A stretch of 64,000 nucleotides of DNA from Sphingosinithalassobacter sp. CS137 (GCF_014334115.1 NZ_CP060494.1:930001-994000), one strand, 5' to 3'; counted from the first letter of the stretch, positions 35,201-45,700 are shown. Program-made: numbers and translations. The notes: a model not told the origin generated them from the sequence alone.

Positions 35201-36936
35201 TGCGCGGCAGGATCGGCACCGCATGGCTCGCGGCGGCGGTGCTGGCGGTTCCCGCTGCGGCGCAGGAGGCGGAAGTGCCGGCGCCACGCCCCGGGGAGCC
35301 GCCGATCTCGGCGCAGACGCAACGCTCGGGCGGCGTCCGTCCAGCTGAACAGGCAGGGCTGCGGCTGAAGCACGCCGATCTGGCGCTCGAGCTATTCCCA
35401 GACGCACAGCGGATCGCCGGCGCGGCCACGCTCAGGCTCACGAGCGAGCGGCCGGTTTCGCGGCTGCTCATCGATCTCGACACCAACCTGCCGGTATCGG
35501 CGGTGTCGATCGACGGCCGTCCGCTCGCCGCCGGAAGCTGGAGCAATGCCGAGGGACAGCTTTCGATCCCGCTCCGCCGGCCGCTCGCCTCCGGGCGGGA
35601 AGTCACCGCGCGCATCGCCTATGCGGGCACGCCGCACGTCGCGGTACGGGCACCTTGGGACGACGGCATCGTCTGGGCGCGAACGCCGTCGGGTGCGCCC
35701 TGGGTCGGCACCACCTCGGAGGGCTTCGGCTGCGACCTCTACTGGCCCTGCCTCGATTTCCCCCGCGGCGAGGCCGAGGCGGTCGACCTCCACATCACCG
35801 TTCCGGAAGGGCTGAAGGCGCCCGCCAACGGCACGCTCCAGGGCGTCGAGACTCTGGCCGACGGCCGCACGACCTGGCACTGGCGATCGCGCAGCCCCAA
35901 CCCTTATTCGCTGGCGCTCAACGTCGCGCCCTATGCCGAGATCGGAGCGGAGTATCACAGCCGCTTCGGCAACAGCTTCCCGATCCGCTTCTGGCACCTG
36001 CCCGAGCATGCGGCGCAGGCCCGGCGGCTGTTCGACGCCGAGTTCGCGCCGACCATCGACTTCTTCGAAGCCGTGGTCGGCCCCTACCCCTGGAGCGACG
36101 AGAAGCTGGGCGTGGTCGAGACGCCGTATCTCGGCATGGAGCATCAGACGATCAACGCCTATGGCAACGGCTATCGCGCCACACCGCATGGCTTCGACGA
36201 TCTGTTCCAGCACGAGCTGGCGCACGAGTGGTTCGGCAATCAGGTGACCGCCGCCAACTGGGACGATTACTGGATCCACGAAGGCTATGCCGCTTACATG
36301 CAGCCGCTCTACGGCCGCTGGCGCGAGGGCGACGCGCGCTATGCGGTGATGATGGACGAGCTGCGCCGCGGCATCGCGAACCGCGCCCCGATCGTCTCGG
36401 GCGAAGTGCGGACCGAGGAAGAGGTCTATCGCGAGGAGACCGGAGGCCCGGGTGGCGACATCTACAGCAAGGCCGCCTGGGTGCTCCACACGCTGCGCCA
36501 CACCATCGGCGACAATGCGTTCTGGGAAGCCACGCGCCGGCTGGTCTACGGCCGCCCTGATCCGCAGCCCGGCAATTTCGCGCCGCGCTTCGGCTCGACC
36601 GAGGACTATGTCGCGATCGTCGATCAGGTGACGGGCACCGACTATGGCTGGTTCTTCGACGTCTATCTGCGTCAGGCCGAACTGCCCGAGCTGATTTCCG
36701 AACGGCGCGGCGACCGACTGCTGCTCAAATGGCGCGCTCCGGCAAACCTGCCCTTCCCGCTTCCGGTCGAGGTGCAGATCGATGACCGGATCGAGCGGCT
36801 GGCGATGACCGGCGGCAGCGGCAGCATCGCCGTGCCGGAAGGCGCTCATGTGGTGATCGATCCGCACGCGAAGCTCTTGCGCCACTCTCCGGCGCTCGAG
36901 CGGCTGCGGCAGCAGCGGCAGGCAGGAGGGCAATGA
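35200..36936 (+). CDS. Exported M1 family aminopeptidase (second copy)
   Basis: A 578-residue paralogue of the preceding gene, alignable along its length with identical motif positions: HELAH (338-342), Glu361 (WIHEGYA), GMEH and the catalytic IYSKAAWVLHTLR. The signal peptide is short (MRGRIGTAWLAAAVLAVPA). The ATG overlaps the upstream stop by one base (TGATG), indicating coupled translation. Both copies keep all visible catalytic residues, so both are probably active. The tandem pair arose by duplication, with divergence mainly in the N-terminal 50 residues and surface loops. Confidence 0.92.
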   Translation: MRGRIGTAWLAAAVLAVPAAAQEAEVPAPRPGEPPISAQTQRSGGVRPAEQAGLRLKHADLALELFPDAQRIAGAATLRLTSERPVSRLLIDLDTNLPVSAVSIDGRPLAAGSWSNAEGQLSIPLRRPLASGREVTARIAYAGTPHVAVRAPWDDGIVWARTPSGAPWVGTTSEGFGCDLYWPCLDFPRGEAEAVDLHITVPEGLKAPANGTLQGVETLADGRTTWHWRSRSPNPYSLALNVAPYAEIGAEYHSRFGNSFPIRFWHLPEHAAQARRLFDAEFAPTIDFFEAVVGPYPWSDEKLGVVETPYLGMEHQTINAYGNGYRATPHGFDDLFQHELAHEWFGNQVTAANWDDYWIHEGYAAYMQPLYGRWREGDARYAVMMDELRRGIANRAPIVSGEVRTEEEVYREETGGPGGDIYSKAAWVLHTLRHTIGDNAFWEATRRLVYGRPDPQPGNFAPRFGSTEDYVAIVDQVTGTDYGWFFDVYLRQAELPELISERRGDRLLLKWRAPANLPFPLPVEVQIDDRIERLAMTGGSGSIAVPEGAHVVIDPHAKLLRHSPALERLRQQRQAGGQ

Positions 36937-37529
36937 TGATGCCGAAGCGCTTCCTAGTCCGGCTCGCGCTTGCGGCCGGCTTCGCCTCGACCCTCGCCGT
37001 TCCGGCGGCAGCGCAGCAGGTGCGCGAGATTTCGGCGCCGCCCGGCCCCTGGTCCCCGCCTGGCGTGGACGTTCAATTTCCCGAAGCGGCCGGCGAATAT
37101 CGTCGCGGGACCGTGCGGGCATATGGGGCGGACGATTGGAGCGTCAGCTATGTGCGCCGCGATGCAAACGGACTGGCCAGCCTGGTGAGCGTCTATCTCT
37201 ATGTGCCGCATGGCCGTTGCGCCGCCGAGTTCGAAGGCGCCGTCGCGGCGCTTCGGAACGGCCAGCAGGACGCACGGGAAGTCTGGCGTTCCAAGGCGCC
37301 TGCGCCGGGCGGAGCGCCCGCGGACGCGGCCGATCACGCCCGCTTCACGATGAAGGCGACGGTGGGAGGCACGCCGACGCCCGTTGTCTCCGACGTGTAT
37401 GTCTATTGCCCGCAGGGCTCGCGCTGGGCGATCAAATATCGCGCGACCTGGCCTGCCGCCAACGACGAATCGTCTGCCGGGCAAGCCGTGCTCGGCGCGA
37501 TCGACTGGTCGGGCCTCCGCGCCGATTAG
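36933..37529 (+). CDS. Exported protein in the M1 peptidase operon, unknown
   Basis: A 198-residue secreted protein with a signal peptide ending near residue 28 (AVPAAAQ). The mature domain is compact, with two cysteines (HGRCAAEF and VYCPQGSRW) that could form a disulfide. Its start overlaps the second M1 peptidase stop by four bases, so it belongs to the same transcript. I recognise no family. A pilus, inhibitor or accessory role would be a guess; only export and co-expression are supported. Confidence 0.7.
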   Translation: MMMPKRFLVRLALAAGFASTLAVPAAAQQVREISAPPGPWSPPGVDVQFPEAAGEYRRGTVRAYGADDWSVSYVRRDANGLASLVSVYLYVPHGRCAAEFEGAVAALRNGQQDAREVWRSKAPAPGGAPADAADHARFTMKATVGGTPTPVVSDVYVYCPQGSRWAIKYRATWPAANDESSAGQAVLGAIDWSGLRAD

Positions 37530-38230
37530 CGCGGCTGCGCCACTTCGATCCGGAACAGCTTCGGCGGGATCGGCATCAGCCAGGCGAGGCTCGCAGCGAA
37601 TCCCACCTGCCACGGCAGGTGCACGCATTCGAGCCACAGCACCAGATCGTTCGGAGCCATCGTCCGCAGCGCGTTTGTCCAGCGCAATCCCCAGGCCATG
37701 CCGTAGGCGCCGACCGTGCCGAGCAGCAGCGTCGCGAACGCCGCCTTCCAGACGCTGGCCCGCCGCCGCGGCACCAGCGCCAGGAACGGCAGCACCGCGA
37801 AGCTAAGCGTCGCGCCGGTGACGCCGCCGACGGCGCCAGCGAACAGGTTTCGCGCGAACTCGCGTCCATCGGGGAAAGGTCGGAAATGCTCGACCGCCCA
37901 GGCCCAGGCGACATAGCTGGCGGCGGCATGCGCCAGCGGCACCAGCAGCAGGAAATAAACCAGCCGGCGCAGACGGCCGTTGCGCTTCAGCCGCGCCAGC
38001 ACGAACGGCAGCCCGAACAGCGGCGTCAGCTGCACGCTGGGACCCAGTACCGGCGTGATCGCCAGCTGCGGGTCCGCCCGCACCGCGAAGGGAAGTGCCG
38101 CGGCATAGACCAGCGCCCCCAGCAGCAGCCACAGGAACGCGCCGCCGAAGTCGCCGCGATAGTCCGGCCATCGAGAGGGCGGCGTCAGCGGCGGTTCGGA
38201 GAGGCGGGCGGGCGCAGTCACGGAGCGCAT
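37526..38230 (-). CDS. Polytopic membrane protein, unknown
   Basis: A 234-residue protein with about six hydrophobic segments (from GAFLWLLLGALVYAAALPF to FAASLAWLMPIPPKLF). ATG 38230 is chosen; it precedes a soluble proline-rich N-terminus (MRSVTAPARLSEPPLTPP). No motif I can name is present. It follows the CPBP-like gene by 40 bases on the same strand and overlaps the convergent exported-protein gene by four bases at the 3' end. It may be co-transcribed with the clp genes. Confidence 0.65.
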   Translation of the reverse strand: MRSVTAPARLSEPPLTPPSRWPDYRGDFGGAFLWLLLGALVYAAALPFAVRADPQLAITPVLGPSVQLTPLFGLPFVLARLKRNGRLRRLVYFLLLVPLAHAAASYVAWAWAVEHFRPFPDGREFARNLFAGAVGGVTGATLSFAVLPFLALVPRRRASVWKAAFATLLLGTVGAYGMAWGLRWTNALRTMAPNDLVLWLECVHLPWQVGFAASLAWLMPIPPKLFRIEVAQPR

Positions 38231-38270
38231 CGTGCCGCGGCTTTGTGGCGGGAGAGTGGACGCCGCGCGG

Positions 38271-38792
38271 TCAGCTCGCCACCAGCAGCGCCAGCGAAGG
38301 CATGGCGTTGTTGAGCGCATGGATCGCCGCCGCGACTGCAATTCCGGTCCAATAGCCCGAGCGGCTGCGCCAGTGCAGAAATGCGATCGAGAAGATGAGG
38401 AACCCCCACCAGATCACCAGCCCCCACCCCGGTGCCTGGAGACTGTGGACCACGCCCCAGCCGATCGCACTGGCCACGGCGGCAACGCCCGGCGCGGTGA
38501 AGCGGGTGAGCACGAGCAGCGGCACGCTCATCAGCAGCGTTTCGACCACCGGGGCGAAGACGACCAGCGTGAAGAACAGCGCGAGCCGTTCGGCAGTGCC
38601 GACCGGCATCGCGATCTCGGGCCCCGCCTGGATCGGCAGGAGCAACGCCACCCCGGCGCCGAGCACCATATGCCCGACGATCGCCAGCAGCGCGGCGAGC
38701 AGCACATAGACCGCCGCCGGCATGCGGGCCGAAAAGAGAAAGGCCGGGAGCAGCGGCAGATACCGCGACTCGCCGGCCGTTTCCTGGTCCAT
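38271..38792 (-). CDS. CPBP/Abi-type intramembrane protease-like protein
   Basis: A 173-residue membrane protein with about five hydrophobic helices. Three motif regions resemble the CPBP (Abi) family: a glutamate in FAPVVETLLM, a histidine in GWGVVHSLQ, and His/Asn in IHALNNAMP. The first motif has one Glu instead of the usual EE pair, so the call is tentative. Family members cleave membrane-embedded substrates or modify CAAX-type ends. It starts 17 bases after clpX on the same strand. Confidence 0.6.
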   Translation of the reverse strand: MDQETAGESRYLPLLPAFLFSARMPAAVYVLLAALLAIVGHMVLGAGVALLLPIQAGPEIAMPVGTAERLALFFTLVVFAPVVETLLMSVPLLVLTRFTAPGVAAVASAIGWGVVHSLQAPGWGLVIWWGFLIFSIAFLHWRSRSGYWTGIAVAAAIHALNNAMPSLALLVAS

Positions 38793-38809
38793 CGGAGGTC
38801 AGCCGCGCG

Positions 38810-40075
<1,266 letters not shown>

Positions 40076-40230
40076 TCATTCCATCCTTGGCGCCACAGGG
40101 ACGCGCTAAATCACCCGCCATCCTACACGCGGGGTACCATCCGGCAATCCAAAATCGGGCGCGGTTCGTCCCGCTTTCGGGGGGCGCTGCCGGCCGCGCC
40201 CACCCTCCGATAAAAACTAGAGAAAAAGCG

Positions 40231-40890
40231 TTAAGTTGCCGCTGACGGAGCATCTTCCGCCGGAGTCGGGCGCTTTTCATACACTTCATCGACGATGCCG
40301 AAGGCCTTCGCCTCGTCCGCCTGAAGGAAGGTATCGCGATCCATCGCCTTCTCGATCTTCTCCAGCGGCTGGCCGGTGTATTTCGCGTACAGCTCGTTCA
40401 TCCGCTGGCGGATGCGCAGGATTTCCTTGGCCTGGATCTCGATATCCGACGCCATGCCCTGTGCGCCGCCCGACGGCTGGTGAACCATGATCCGCGCGTT
40501 GGTGAGCGCGACTCGCAGGCCGGGCTCGCCCGAAGCGAGCAGGAACGACCCCATCGACGCCGCCTGGCCGATGCAGACCGTGCCGACGCGCGGGCGGATG
40601 TACTGCATGGTATCGTGGATCGCCATGCCGGCAGTCACCACGCCGCCCGGCGAGTTGATGTACATCCAGATGTCCTTCTTCGGGTTCTCGGACTCGAGGA
40701 AGAGCAGCTGGGCAGTGATGAGCGAGGCCATGTGATCCTCGACCGGACCGGTCACGAACACGATGCGCTCGCGCAGCAGGCGCGAATAGATGTCGAAGCT
40801 GCGTTCGCCGCGGCTCGACTGTTCGATGACGATGGGAACGAGAGCGCCGGTCACGGGATCGACGGTCATCTGGCCATTCAGGGGGTGCAT
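40231..40890 (-). CDS. clpP: ATP-dependent Clp protease proteolytic subunit ClpP
   Basis: A 219-residue serine peptidase that forms the ClpXP/ClpAP degradation chamber. The catalytic triad is Ser112 (QAASMGSF), His137 (MVHQPSGG) and Asp186 (MDRDTF), at the standard spacing. The 20-residue N-terminal extension compared with E. coli is typical for the group. In many relatives tig lies directly upstream; here a regulator and a glycosyltransferase gene intervene. Confidence 0.97.
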   Translation of the reverse strand: MHPLNGQMTVDPVTGALVPIVIEQSSRGERSFDIYSRLLRERIVFVTGPVEDHMASLITAQLLFLESENPKKDIWMYINSPGGVVTAGMAIHDTMQYIRPRVGTVCIGQAASMGSFLLASGEPGLRVALTNARIMVHQPSGGAQGMASDIEIQAKEILRIRQRMNELYAKYTGQPLEKIEKAMDRDTFLQADEAKAFGIVDEVYEKRPTPAEDAPSAAT

Positions 40891-41413
40891 TTGGGAATGT
40901 CTCGTTTGTTGCTTTTTGCCCGTCCCTTACATCGGCGCTGCGAACGGGGGGCGCAAGGGGGGGCCGCCGCCAAAGAGGGTTGCCGGGCGGAAGCGCGGAA
41001 AACCGTCGAAGGTCGCACTAAAGTCGCACCTCAACGCGCACACGCGCCCCTGCGCGCGGAGCCCTCCGCCAGGGAGTGGCGAGGCGCGCGCGTAGAGTGG
41101 GGCCGAGACCATAAGCGGGAATATGGCGCACAACGCCCCTGTAGGACAGCGACTTTTTCGAGAGCGGCCGCCTTGAGACTTCACAAGCACGCCTTTCGCA
41201 CTTGAGAAGATCGAACCACCAGCCGGGTTTCAAATCGATTGCAGCCGATTGCCGCTACGGAAAGCAGATCGCGGCAAAGTTGATTATGCATAAAAAAAAA
41301 CAGCTTTTATGAGCAATTCTATGTTATGGCTGCTTATCGCCGGCAGACCGAAGCGCGCCGACGACTGAGGGATATTATGTGCTCCCGCGCCACTTCGAGA
41401 CGGGAGTAAATAT
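40891..41413. other. 523-base non-coding divergent region between clpP and the Crp-type gene
   Basis: No gene, tRNA or repeat was recognised. The left two-thirds is GC-rich and C/G-skewed. The right part (about 41275-41345) is strikingly AT-rich, with a run of nine A bases and TTGATTATGCATAA, and probably contains the promoter of the Crp-type gene. The clpP side shows no clear promoter by eye. Confidence 0.5.
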
Positions 41414-42145
41414 TTGCTTAGTCATCCTGTTCTGGAACGCATGGTTCGCAAGATCGAGCGGCGTGCGGTTCTCGACGAGCTCGACAGGAAGGCTCTTGGT
41501 TCGCTGAGTTTCAGGAGGAAGCTTTTCGAGGCCGGCGACTATATTGTCCGGGAAGGCGCCCGCACCACCGAAAGCACGCTGATCCTCGAGGGTTTCGCAT
41601 TCCGGCAAAAGCTGACCCAGGACGGCGCGCGCCAGATCGTGAGCTTTCACGTGCCCGGTGACTTCATCGACCTTGAGGGGTCGCTTCTCAAGGTCGCCGA
41701 TCACAATGTGCAGACGCTGACCCGCTGCGAAGTCGCCGCGATCCCGATCCGAGAGATCGTCGCATTGATCGAAGCGCATCCGCGCGTGGGACGCGCCCTG
41801 TGGATCGATACGCTGATCGACGCCTCGATCTATCGCGAATGGATGATGAACGTGGGCCGGCGCCCCGCCAAGAAGAGGCTTGCCCATCTGCTCTGCGAGT
41901 TCGCCAAGCGCCTGAAGCTGGCTGGCCTGGGCGATGAGGAGGGCTACACCCTTCCGATGACCCAGGAACAGCTCGCCGATGCGGCCGGCCTTACCTCGGT
42001 TCACGTCAATCGCAGCCTCAGGGCGCTGGAGGAGGAAGGATTGATCGTGCGCGATCGGAAGTTCGTCAGAATCCCCGACTGGGAGCGACTGCGCGCCGAA
42101 TCCGGGTTCAGCGAGCTTTATCTGCATCTGGATCAGGCCAGCTAG
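41414..42145 (+). CDS. Crp/Fnr family transcriptional regulator
   Basis: A 243-residue regulator with an N-terminal cyclic-nucleotide-binding-type beta-barrel (FEAGDYIVREGARTTESTL, then VSFHVPGDFIDLEG) and a C-terminal winged helix with recognition helix LTSVHVNRSLRALEEEG. No N-terminal cysteine cluster is present, so it is not an oxygen-sensing Fnr. TTG 41414 is taken as start because GGGAG lies eight bases before it; ATG ten codons in is the alternative. Effector and targets are unknown. The AT-rich region before it is probably its promoter. Confidence 0.85.
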   Translation: MLSHPVLERMVRKIERRAVLDELDRKALGSLSFRRKLFEAGDYIVREGARTTESTLILEGFAFRQKLTQDGARQIVSFHVPGDFIDLEGSLLKVADHNVQTLTRCEVAAIPIREIVALIEAHPRVGRALWIDTLIDASIYREWMMNVGRRPAKKRLAHLLCEFAKRLKLAGLGDEEGYTLPMTQEQLADAAGLTSVHVNRSLRALEEEGLIVRDRKFVRIPDWERLRAESGFSELYLHLDQAS

Positions 42146-42220
42146 CCGGAGCGAAACGGCGCCCTTCCACCAGGACGGTCCGCACAGTAACCGAATGCGC
42201 GGCAGCGGAAGCGCGCCCGC

Positions 42221-43168
42221 CTAGCGGCCTTCCACCACAGCCAGCACCCCCGGCACCGCCAGATAGGCCAGCCGCCGCATCTCGCGCCGGCCGCGGACGA
42301 CCGTGTCGAGGATGAGGCCGGTGAACAGATTGAGAAACGCCAGCAGCATCAGTCCGGTGGCAAGGATCGCTGTCGGAAAGCGCGGGACGAGCCCGGTCTC
42401 GACATAGGTGAGCACGAGCGGAGCCGCGAGCCCGATCGCCAGCAGCGCCAGCGCCGCCGCGAGCAGCCCGAAGAACAGCATCGGCCGCTCGATCCGGTAG
42501 AGAGTGACGATCGTGCGCAGGATGCGCAGCCCGTCGCGCCAGGTGCTGAGCTTTGATTCCGATCCTTCGAGCCGCGCGAAATAGGGCGTTTCGATCTCGC
42601 CCACCGGCATCTTGAGCTCGAGCGCGTGGACGCTCATCTCGGTTTCGATTTCGAACCCGGCGGAGAGCACCGGAAAGCTCTTGGCGAAACGGCGCGAGAA
42701 GACGCGATAGCCGGAGAAGATATCGGTGAAACTGCGTCCGAACAGCCGCGCGAGGATGCCGGTCATCATCCGGTTGCCGAGCACATGGCCGCGGCGATAG
42801 GCCTCCGCCGCTTCGTGGACGCGGGCGCCGACGACCATGTCGAGCCCCTCGCCGAGCAGCCTGGCGACCATCGCGGGTGCCGAGGCGGCGTCATAGGTCG
42901 CATCGCCATCGGCCATGACGTAGATGTCCGCATCGACATCGGCGAACATGCGGCGGACAACATTGCCCTTGCCCTGCATCCGTTCGGTGCGGACGATCGC
43001 GCCGGCGGCGCGGGCGACCTCGACGGTGCGGTCGCGGCTGTTGTTGTCGAAGACATAGATTGCCGCCTGCGGAAGAGCGGCGCGGAAGCCGGCGATCGTC
43101 TGGCCGATCGCCGCTTCCTCATTGTAGCAGGGCAGCAGCACTGCGATGCGCGGGCCTGGACCGGTCAT
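42221..43168 (-). CDS. Family 2 glycosyltransferase, dolichol-phosphate mannosyltransferase-like
   Basis: A 315-residue GT2 enzyme. The N-terminal GT-A fold begins AVLLPCYNEEAAIG, has FDNNSRDRT and a D-x-D-like VMADGDATYD near 100, and is followed by two or three C-terminal hydrophobic helices (MLFFGLLAAALALLAIGL and ATGLMLLAFLNLFTGLI). This is the layout of polyprenyl-phosphate sugar transferases that supply lipid-linked sugars to the periplasm. No acceptor-sugar pathway genes are adjacent. It lies between the Crp-type gene and tig. Confidence 0.85.
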   Translation of the reverse strand: MTGPGPRIAVLLPCYNEEAAIGQTIAGFRAALPQAAIYVFDNNSRDRTVEVARAAGAIVRTERMQGKGNVVRRMFADVDADIYVMADGDATYDAASAPAMVARLLGEGLDMVVGARVHEAAEAYRRGHVLGNRMMTGILARLFGRSFTDIFSGYRVFSRRFAKSFPVLSAGFEIETEMSVHALELKMPVGEIETPYFARLEGSESKLSTWRDGLRILRTIVTLYRIERPMLFFGLLAAALALLAIGLAAPLVLTYVETGLVPRFPTAILATGLMLLAFLNLFTGLILDTVVRGRREMRRLAYLAVPGVLAVVEGR

Positions 43169-43287
43169 TGCTCCCCCTCGCCCCGAGCCCGTTTGGGCTG
43201 AGCCGATCGCGAACCTGCCCTTCCTTGCGGCGCGGCGCCAGAGGAAGAGCGGATCGCGCCCGGCTCAGGGCAAACGGAACTGCCCTA

Positions 43288-44961
43288 TCAGCCCTCGCCC
43301 TCGCCCTTCTTCTTGGCGGGAGCCTTCTTCGCCGCGGGCTTCCTGGCGGGCTTTTCCTCGCCCTCAGCCGCGGCCGGCGCCTTCTTGGTGGCGGCCTTCT
43401 TCTTCGGCTCCTCGGCCTTCGCTACATCGGCATCGGCCGGAGTCTCCGGAGCCTCGGCGTCCTTGGCGGGAGTCTTCTTCGTCGCGGCCTTCTTCTTGGG
43501 CTCGGCCTCGACCAGCTCGGCGTCGCCGTCCGCCTCGGAAGCCTGCGCCTTCTTGGCGGCGGGCTTCTTCTTGGCGGGCTTGTGGTCGTGATCCTGATCG
43601 CAGTCCGGCCCGTGGACGTGCGGCACCGCGCCTTCCTCGGATTCGATCGCCGCCTCGAGCTCCTCGCGCGTCACTTCGCGCTCGGTCACTTCGGCCTTCT
43701 CGAACAGGAAGTCGACGACCTTGTCCTCGAACAGCGGCGCGCGCAGCTGGGCGGCAGCCATCGGCTCCTGACGGACATAGTTGATGAACTTCTCGCGGTC
43801 CTCGGGGCGATACTGCTGCGCGGCCTGGGCGATCAGCCGGTTCATTTCCTGCTGGCTGACCTCGACGCCGTTCGCGTTGCCGATCTCCGACAGCAGCAGG
43901 CCGAGGCGCACGCGCCGCTCGGCGATGGCACGGTAATCGTCGCGCTCGGATTCGAGCTCGGCCTTGGCGGCTTCGGGGTCTTCCTCATGCCCGGCTTCGT
44001 GCTGGAGCTGGTTCCAGATCTGCTCGAACTCGGCCTCGACCATCGACGGCGGCACCGGGAAGTCGTGCCCGGCGGCGAGCTGATCGAGCAGCTTGCGCTT
44101 CATATAGGTGCGGGTGAGGCCGCCATGCTCCTGCTCGATCTGGCCCTTGATGAGCCCGCGGAGCTGCTCGAGGCTCTCGAGCCCCAGGTTCTTGGCGAAC
44201 GCGTCGTCGATCTTGATCTCGCCCGAGACCTTCACTGCCTTGATCGTGAGATCGAAGGTGGCGGGCTTTCCGGCCAGCGTGTCGACGCCGTAATCCTCGG
44301 GGAAGGTGACTTCGATCGTCTTCTCGTCGCCGGCCTTCACGCCGACGATCTGGTCCTCGAAACCGGGGATCAGGCGGCCGCTGCCGATCTCAATCGACAT
44401 GTCCTCGCCGGTGCCGCCTTCGAACGGCTCGCCATCGACCTTGCCGACGAAATCCATGACGACCAGGTCGCCTTCCTTCGCCTTGCGGGTCTTGGGCGCG
44501 TCTTCCCACTGCTTCTGCTGGCTGGCGATCTGCTCGATCTGCGTGTCGATCGCCGATTCGTCAGCGGAGACGATCAGCCGCTCAAGCGTGATGCCCTCGA
44601 TCGACGGAGTCGGCACGTCCGGGAGCACTTCGAGCTCGACGGTCACTTCGGCGTCCTTGCCGGCCTCATAGCCGTCGCCGAGGCGGATCGACGGCGCCAT
44701 CGCCGGGCGCAGCTGATTGTCGGCGATCAGCTTCTGCACGCCTTCCTGAATCGAGCTGTTGAGCGCATCCTGCGCCAGCGCCTCGCCATGCATCTTGCGG
44801 ATCAGATTCGCCGGCACCTTGCCGGGACGGAAGCCGGGCATGCGCACCTGCGGCGCCACTTTCTTCACCTCGGCATCGACCTTTCCGTCGATGTCCTTTG
44901 CGGTGATCGTCAGCGTATAGGCGCGCTTGAGGCCCTCGTTCAACGTCTCGACAGTCTGCAT
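43288..44961 (-). CDS. tig: Trigger factor with Lys/Ala-rich C-terminal tail
   Basis: A ribosome-associated chaperone and peptidyl-prolyl isomerase. The N-terminal ribosome-binding domain, the FKBP domain (DLVVMDFVGKVDGEPFEGG) and the C-terminal chaperone arms fill residues 1 to about 445. An extra tail of about 110 residues follows: a His/Asp/Cys cluster (HVHGPDCDQDHDHK) and then basic KKKAATKK-type repeats alternating with acidic stretches, like histone H1 tails. At 557 residues it is about 120 longer than E. coli trigger factor. ATG 44961 gives the family N-terminus MQTVETLNEGLKR. Confidence 0.93.
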   Translation of the reverse strand: MQTVETLNEGLKRAYTLTITAKDIDGKVDAEVKKVAPQVRMPGFRPGKVPANLIRKMHGEALAQDALNSSIQEGVQKLIADNQLRPAMAPSIRLGDGYEAGKDAEVTVELEVLPDVPTPSIEGITLERLIVSADESAIDTQIEQIASQQKQWEDAPKTRKAKEGDLVVMDFVGKVDGEPFEGGTGEDMSIEIGSGRLIPGFEDQIVGVKAGDEKTIEVTFPEDYGVDTLAGKPATFDLTIKAVKVSGEIKIDDAFAKNLGLESLEQLRGLIKGQIEQEHGGLTRTYMKRKLLDQLAAGHDFPVPPSMVEAEFEQIWNQLQHEAGHEEDPEAAKAELESERDDYRAIAERRVRLGLLLSEIGNANGVEVSQQEMNRLIAQAAQQYRPEDREKFINYVRQEPMAAAQLRAPLFEDKVVDFLFEKAEVTEREVTREELEAAIESEEGAVPHVHGPDCDQDHDHKPAKKKPAAKKAQASEADGDAELVEAEPKKKAATKKTPAKDAEAPETPADADVAKAEEPKKKAATKKAPAAAEGEEKPARKPAAKKAPAKKKGEGEG

Positions 44962-45021
44962 TCTCAGGCTTTCTTCAGGAATCTCAAGGGATGGAGTCCG
45001 CACTTGCATTGCGCGGCGGCC

Positions 45022-45106
45022 TGGTGCGGGCGAAGGGACTCGAACCCCCACATCTTGCGATACTGGAACCTAAATCCAGCGCGTCTACCAGTTCCGCCAC
45101 GCCCGC
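45022..45106 (-). tRNA. tRNA-Leu (TAG)
   Basis: An 85-base type II tRNA on the minus strand. Acceptor GCGGGCG pairs with CGCCCGC, the anticodon stem CTGGA/TCCAG encloses TTTAGGT (anticodon TAG), a long variable arm follows, and the T-arm is GGGGGTTCGAGTCCC. CCA is encoded at 45022-45024. It lies 60 bases upstream of tig. Confidence 0.95.
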
Positions 45107-45220
45107 AGGGGACACCGCCGGTCGGCGGGGTCTATAGCAGCCAGGTGTCACGGAGCAAGCCGCGACGCAACTGCGATGCCTTGGGCGCGTTGGATCGGGG
45201 AAGCAAGGAGACCCGAACGC

Positions 45221-45442
45221 ATGCCAGTCGAGCCCCCGATCCCCCCGGAGACGCCCGCCGAGCCCGAGCCGGCGGAGCCGACGCACGCCCCGCCCGAGAC
45301 GCCGGCGCAGCCTGCCCAGCCCGGCCGACCCGACGCACCCGGCCCCGAAGTCACGCCGCCGACGCCCGATATCGACGTGCCCGCCCCCAATCCAGGCGGC
45401 GATCCGGGTCCGGGCATCGCGCCCGGCCAGCCGATCGCCTGA
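45221..45442 (+). CDS. Small proline-rich acidic protein
   Basis: A 73-residue protein, about 40 percent proline with many Glu, Asp, Ala and Gly residues and essentially no hydrophobic core (VEPPIPPETPAEPEPAEP, then PAPNPGGDPGPG). An AAGGAG site 10 bases before ATG 45221 supports translation. It must be disordered. No family is recognised. It is followed 20 bases later by another small acidic protein on the same strand, suggesting a two-gene transcript. Confidence 0.6.
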   Translation: MPVEPPIPPETPAEPEPAEPTHAPPETPAQPAQPGRPDAPGPEVTPPTPDIDVPAPNPGGDPGPGIAPGQPIA

Positions 45443-45462
45443 ACCGAAAAGGAGAACCCACT

Positions 45463-45663
45463 ATGTCCAACCCGATCAAGGGCCCCGAACGCACCGACGA
45501 CGACAGCCGCAGCGACCTTAAGCAAGCGGTCGAGAGCCGCTCCGACGCGGCCGATGCCGCAAACGGCGGCGACGACGGATCGCCGCTCGAGCCCACCGGC
45601 GTCGACGACGGGGTGAGCGGTACCGCCGGCGTCGTGAAGAACCAGGACAAGACGCAGCAATAG
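45463..45663 (+). CDS. Small acidic protein, unknown
   Basis: A 66-residue hydrophilic protein (MSNPIKGPERTDDDSRSD start, DDGVSGTAGVVKNQDKTQQ end), rich in Asp, Gly and Ser, with no signal or membrane segment. The ribosome site AAAAGGAGA is excellent. The composition recalls stress-induced hydrophilin-like proteins, but no family is identified. A strong hairpin at 45701 ends the transcript. Confidence 0.65.
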   Translation: MSNPIKGPERTDDDSRSDLKQAVESRSDAADAANGGDDGSPLEPTGVDDGVSGTAGVVKNQDKTQQ

Positions 45664-45700
45664 CCTGCGCCGCCCCAAGGGCGCGGTGCCCGAAACGACG

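Noticed and set aside
41281..41296. Possible Fnr box TTGATTATGCATAA before the Crp-type gene
   Set aside because: Only the left half matches TTGAT; the right half deviates from ATCAA at several bases, and the region is simply AT-rich.
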